From NCBI RefSeq assembly GCF_036785885.1, contig NC_092320.1, forward strand, positions 27,591,557-27,655,556: DNA of 64,000 bases. Reading direction: 5' to 3'. Origin of the DNA: Coffea arabica. Lineage: Eukaryota; Streptophyta; Magnoliopsida; Gentianales; Rubiaceae. Position numbers and translations under genes: made by a program. The notes under the pieces were generated by a model, which was not told the DNA's origin, did not search any database, and was given only the letters and a program-made list of their open reading frames with translations. Shown here one piece after another: positions 60,001-64,000 of the stretch (the first letter of the stretch is position 1; each line of letters opens with the position of its first letter).

Positions 60001-61669
60001 AAGATTTATGGAATCATGAGGCCAAGCAACATCCTCTTAACCCATGACCACCAGCCCTTGGTAAGATTAGTTTGTTAAAAGCCAATGATTTGAACTATGC
60101 TTGATTGGCTGACAAGAACATGGCAATCTTTTATGCACTGTTCTTTTACTTTGGACAGCTGGTTAACTTTGGACTCGCAAAAAATCAGTACGAGTCCTCA
60201 AACCAATCATATGAAGCTAGGGTACTGAAGACTTTCGAATACATGGCACCAGAATGTGAAGAAAGTGGAATTTGCAAAAGTAAAGCAGATGTTTATTCCT
60301 TGGGAGTGGTTCTTCTAGAGTTGGTCACAGGTCGAAAGAGCATAGATGAAACTAATGGTCAGAGCTTCTTGAGATGGGTAGCCAGCCATTTTATTTCTCT
60401 TGCTATGTCACAGAGATTTTGTTCAAATCTTGAATTACCTGACAGCCAGCGGTGCACTATATTAGAAAAATGTTGTAATAGCTCTGTAGACCAGCAACCT
60501 TATCAGTGAACTTGTTTTCTTTTCTAACAGGCAAGACCACTATTGAGAGAAAAAAGGTTTCATGAGTTAATAGACCCTGCATTGCAAGATTCTCATGACC
60601 TTCACCAGCTCTATTGGATGGTACAGTTGACAGAAAAATGTTTGTGCTGGGATCCACATAGGAGATGCTCTATAAATAAGGTATAATTTCTAACCTTGAA
60701 GGTGATAAGATATTAGCCAGTTTCATGTCAACATGGAAAGTAACATATTAGCAGCCTAGAAAATTCCTGTTAAGTCCAAATACCTGAATAAAGAAGGTTA
60801 ATGCCTAAATACCATAAATGTTGCTGCTCATGGTGAACTTCAGTCAGTCCTATTTCATATATGCTCCTTTTTTTGAAAGCCGTGTGTACCCTCTTAGCTG
60901 TTTAGGCTTTTTTTTTTTTAAAGTGTAATGGATGTGCATGAATGTGGCTGCTCTTCTTCGTACGAATAAGTTGTAAATTCTGAATGACATTGGAGTCCAT
61001 ATAAATCAGGTCTCAAGCAGAATTTTGTATTTTGAGAAGTGCAAGGAGGCATGGAAGAATTCAAATAATCAAGTAATTCTATGGACGTTGTGGCATAGAT
61101 TCTGAATAATTATCCTTGAATGAAGATATACAGTAAAATGGCAAATGTTCAACCACGATATGGAAAATGATATAAGAAGCAGGTCCTCTAGAGTTGTTCA
61201 AACTTCTTCAAGATTTGAAATTAAAGTTGATCACACTTTGTGAAGTATTAGAGGGGGCACACTACGGGAGCTAGGGGGTTTTAGATTGGAAAGAGTGCAT
61301 TGAGTATTACCTTCTGTAAGCAAGTTCGCCATGGGTAATATCCGTGGAATAACTTGCATTTGAGACAGTACTTCTCTGATCAAGTTTAACTGAAATATCT
61401 GAGAACTTGAAAACTTGAAAAATGACTCCTTCATTTCAAGCTTAGACAACATTTTGAAACTGGATAGTTTCAGAAACATCAAAACCAAAATATCTGCTAC
61501 AAACTTTGCATTGCAAAAGCTACATGCAGCAAGAAACTGCTCTAACCTAATGGTGTATTTGATGATTTGATCACAGGTAGTTGTGGCTTTGACATGCATA
61601 ATTCAGGGATGTATAATGGAAGACTTGTCCCCCACTGAATCTGAGTTAGTGGAACAGATCCGGAGGTAA
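57047..61669 (+). CDS. USP-domain receptor-like cytoplasmic pseudokinase, nine exons
   Basis: Exons: 57047-57233, 57857-57996, 58299-58393, 59222-59367, 59465-59839, 59918-60060, 60159-60377, 60531-60680 and 61577-61669. Phases agree at every junction, giving 515 residues with no stop. Residues about 6-160 form a universal stress protein-like domain (ending [18 protein letters not shown]); about 217-500 form a kinase fold of the plant USP-kinase family annotated as inactive kinases. Catalytic motifs are lost: the Gly loop reads [14 protein letters not shown] reads IVIR (Arg257), HRD reads YGI (345-347), DFG reads NFG (Asn365). Asn352, the APE motif (392-394) and the [12 protein letters not shown] hinge remain. 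No membrane segment is seen. A signalling scaffold is likely; the exon 4/5 junction is the least certain. Confidence 0.85.
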
Positions 61670-62632
61670 TTCACACTATGCCCACAAAAAGTAGCAGCAT
61701 CTTTGGAACTCTGATTTGTCTGTGCTAACATAGCTGGATACTGCTGTTAACAGTGAAACACGAGCTGCTCCTTACACATAGCTTCAAGGTTGACAATGGC
61801 TTTAAAGCTTGAAGGTAGCATTTCATGATGTCAGAGCGGCTGCCTCTGAAAGCTAATGTACCAGACGTTTCCCTGTTTTCAGTCATGATGGTTAAGCTAC
61901 TGTCATGTTTTCCTTTATGCAATTCAGTTCCGACTGACCTGCATTAAATCAAGTTCATTACTAGATTCAGGGCATTTATAAGGGCCTCCAATGCGGAGAA
62001 CTGTTAAATTGAGTATTAATTGTTCCTCTTGTATTGTATGACCTCAAGGAGAACACTTGCTAATCATGTGACTTGGAAGGAAATAAGCATGAAAATCCGA
62101 GATCTGTAAATGAGATAGATTTCTAATGATAATACTAGTAGATTTTTAATGACAATGAGTAGTGGAAATTCTATGCTGTAAAATCAGGAAAAACTATTAA
62201 TGCATATGATCTGGATACATTGTCCATTCCTCGTGAAGTTTACTAAATAATTAACAAGTGATCAAATACCATATGCGTAAATTTTTATCCGTACAATTCT
62301 GAAGTTGTTTTAACCCTAAAAGAAATCAATGAAATGAAAATCCACTTACTGAGGATGCTTCATTAGTGAGCAAAAATGAGCACAATATTATGCATATCTT
62401 TCATGAATTGGCTGACTCTCTTACTTGCTGGATCTCGGTGGTGATGGCAAGCACATCGAGACTCATAGTAAGAACAGTTCTAGACAAGCACAATGAAAGG
62501 ACAGAGAAAGTTATTATGCATTTTGTAGCCACAAAATAAATGTGCTTCGTCTACTTTATTTTGTTGTCAGTAGTAATCAGAATACAACCTCAAAGTACAG
62601 TGGATCTAGAGGTAATGCAGCCACTAACCTTG
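61670..62632. other. Shared 3' flank of two convergent genes
   Basis: About 960 bases separate the stop codon of the plus-strand pseudokinase from the stop codon of the minus-strand NB-LRR gene. Both 3'UTRs should lie here. No further exon is recognised. Confidence 0.5.
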
Positions 62633-64000
62633 TCATGCTACCATGGGAATCTGTACATAATCGATCTCTATCTTGGGGATCCTCTTTATCTTGTACCAAT
62701 CTTCACCTTCTTCAACTCTGCATCTTTCTTTGATAATGGCACTTTCCAAAATGATTAGGATTTGGAGAGAAACTGGCAATCCTTGCTCTGGTAATGCTTG
62801 AAGTTTTGGGCAGTGGCTGATGTTCAAGTTATGGAGGAAACTCAGGTTGTGGAGTGATGGTAGACTAGTTAGTCTTGGGCAGTTTATAAAGGTGAGTTCT
62901 CGGAGGAGAGGCATATCTTGTCCATCTAATCCTTTCCATTCCATCAAATTTGGCATGTTTTGAAAGATTAGCAACTCTAAAGAAGGAAAACCTTTAGTAG
63001 GACCAAAGCCACAAAAATGATCGTCAATACTTGCTAAACTTGACAAATTTTCAATACAAAGATGCTTGAGGAGTGGAAGTTGCCCAAGAGATGGGAGGAC
63101 AGAGCAGTATTGGCAGCTTCGGATGTGAATAGTTCTGAGCTTGAGCAGCGGATCACCTAGCCAACTAGGAAACATAAAGCCACCATAATTTGTTATTGCT
63201 AGCTCCTTGAGATTTGGATGTGGTTGAAGGCCAGCAAGTACTTCTTGTTGATCTATTCGATCACCAGAATAATTCCATTCCAACTGAAGACTTTCTAGGA
63301 ATGGCTTCATGCATAAATTTGCCTCGTTTGCCTCCATCACACTGAGCACATTTTCCAGATTCGTAATGCAAATTGATCCCCTGAGGAATCTCATATTACC
63401 CAACTGTCCTATACCACATCCTTTACCTTTTCCAACGATGAATGCATTCATGGTTTGAAGATTGACTAAATTTCCAAGATCTGATGGCATGTAGTTCAAC
63501 TGATGCTTTATATCCAGGTCAAGATGTCGTAGGTTAGTAAGCTTCTTCAAGTTTGCTGGAAGTTCAAGGAACTCAAAACAATTTTTTAGCACGAGGGTTT
63601 GTAAACCAAGGATGTTTGTGATGGATTCAGGTAAGTTTTGGATGTGATTCTCAGAGAGGTTAAGAAAGCGAAGATGTTTCAAGTATTCAATTGAATCAGG
63701 AATCTCATAGATGTCCATGCAACACAAGTCCAACGCTCTTAGGAAGCGTAGTTTCAAAAATAGCTCATAAGAAAGCTGCACAGTGCTTTTGCTGTTTCTG
63801 GGTATTAGCAACAATGTACGCAAGTTCTTACACCAAGTGGAGGGCTTCGACACTATCTGTTGCAGATTTGCATGACCCAGAGACATATGACGAGCATTGG
63901 CCAATGCTGGATGCCAATACGATATGTCCTCCGCCAAGCAAAAGCACGTATTAGCAGAAATTAACCTCGCCATACCGTGAACAAGGTCATGCATTTTGTA
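62633..64000 (-). CDS. NB-LRR disease resistance protein (RPP13-like 1 type), 3' part
   Basis: One open frame runs from the right window edge to TGA at 62633; 455 codons are visible before the stop. It opens with YKMHDLVHGMA, the MHD motif at the end of the NB-ARC domain, so the coiled-coil and nucleotide-binding parts lie beyond the edge. LRRs follow (FLRALDLCCMDIYEIPDSI, LRFLNLSENHIQNLPESI, LRHLDLDIKHQLNYMPSDLG and so on). The C-terminus reads ERCRVEEGEDWYKIKRIPKI, matching the usual KERC-GEDW-IP-I ending of this coiled-coil NLR subfamily. The visible part has no stop or frameshift. Proteins of this type detect pathogen effectors in the cytoplasm; the specificity cannot be told. The neighbouring pseudokinase converges on it. 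Confidence 0.92.
   Translation of the reverse strand, partial: YKMHDLVHGMARLISANTCFCLAEDISYWHPALANARHMSLGHANLQQIVSKPSTWCKNLRTLLLIPRNSKSTVQLSYELFLKLRFLRALDLCCMDIYEIPDSIEYLKHLRFLNLSENHIQNLPESITNILGLQTLVLKNCFEFLELPANLKKLTNLRHLDLDIKHQLNYMPSDLGNLVNLQTMNAFIVGKGKGCGIGQLGNMRFLRGSICITNLENVLSVMEANEANLCMKPFLESLQLEWNYSGDRIDQQEVLAGLQPHPNLKELAITNYGGFMFPSWLGDPLLKLRTIHIRSCQYCSVLPSLGQLPLLKHLCIENLSSLASIDDHFCGFGPTKGFPSLELLIFQNMPNLMEWKGLDGQDMPLLRELTFINCPRLTSLPSLHNLSFLHNLNISHCPKLQALPEQGLPVSLQILIILESAIIKERCRVEEGEDWYKIKRIPKIEIDYVQIPMVA

Noticed and set aside
63691..63954. Plus-strand open frame of 87 codons over the NB-LRR gene
   Set aside because: It is antisense to the LRR coding frame and has no domain of its own.

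Overview
The window reads as plant nuclear DNA, most likely from an asterid eudicot. It is AT-rich, its genes are split by GT-AG introns, and it carries a plant-type RING-H2 ubiquitin ligase, a USP/receptor-like kinase, an NB-LRR resistance gene, and plant LTR-retrotransposons, hAT elements, a Stowaway-like element and SINEs. A coffee-like (Rubiaceae) source is only a guess. Three loci look like protein-coding genes: the RING ligase (minus, 28349-29239), a nine-exon USP-pseudokinase (plus, 57047-61669) and the 3' part of an NB-LRR gene (minus, 62633 to the right edge). The last two converge tail to tail.

Layout. 1-5090: decayed minus-strand Ty1/copia element with a SINE inside. 5.5-6.6 kb: two more SINEs with perfect target-site duplications (TSDs). 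7.6-15.3 kb: nascent polypeptide-associated complex alpha gene that keeps its exon-intron structure but has two CAG-to-TAG type stops and a lost splice acceptor; a 2,993-bp solo LTR with a 5-bp TSD sits in intron 2. 17.7-27.5 kb: graveyard of gene pieces (aldo-keto reductase, proteasome subunit RPN6, RRP12, and on the other strand an LRR receptor kinase N-terminus). 28.3-30.2 kb: RING gene with a probable 5'UTR intron. 31.7-33.0 kb: foldback/MULE-like element with ~250-bp inverted ends.

33.4-42.0 kb: a reverse-oriented ~2.9-kb LTR split by a forward 5.77-kb LTR-like element, both with TSDs. 43.4-45.3 kb: four degenerate ~330-bp tandem units, one interrupted by a Stowaway-like MITE whose empty site is visible in a sister unit. 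46.7-53.7 kb: an imperfect inverted duplication with arms of about 1.9-2.0 kb; its left arm alone has collected two nested hAT elements and a MITE that itself holds a SINE. 53.7-54.2 kb: a hAT element in a 62-bp tandem duplication.

The repeat copies serve as empty-site controls, so the order of many insertions can be read directly. The most notable biology is the intact reading frame of a kinase that has lost its glycine loop, catalytic Lys, HRD Asp and DFG Asp next to an NB-LRR gene, the large inverted duplication (a possible hairpin-RNA source), and a short G-rich SINE family. All calls come from reading the sequence; no database search or alignment program was run.
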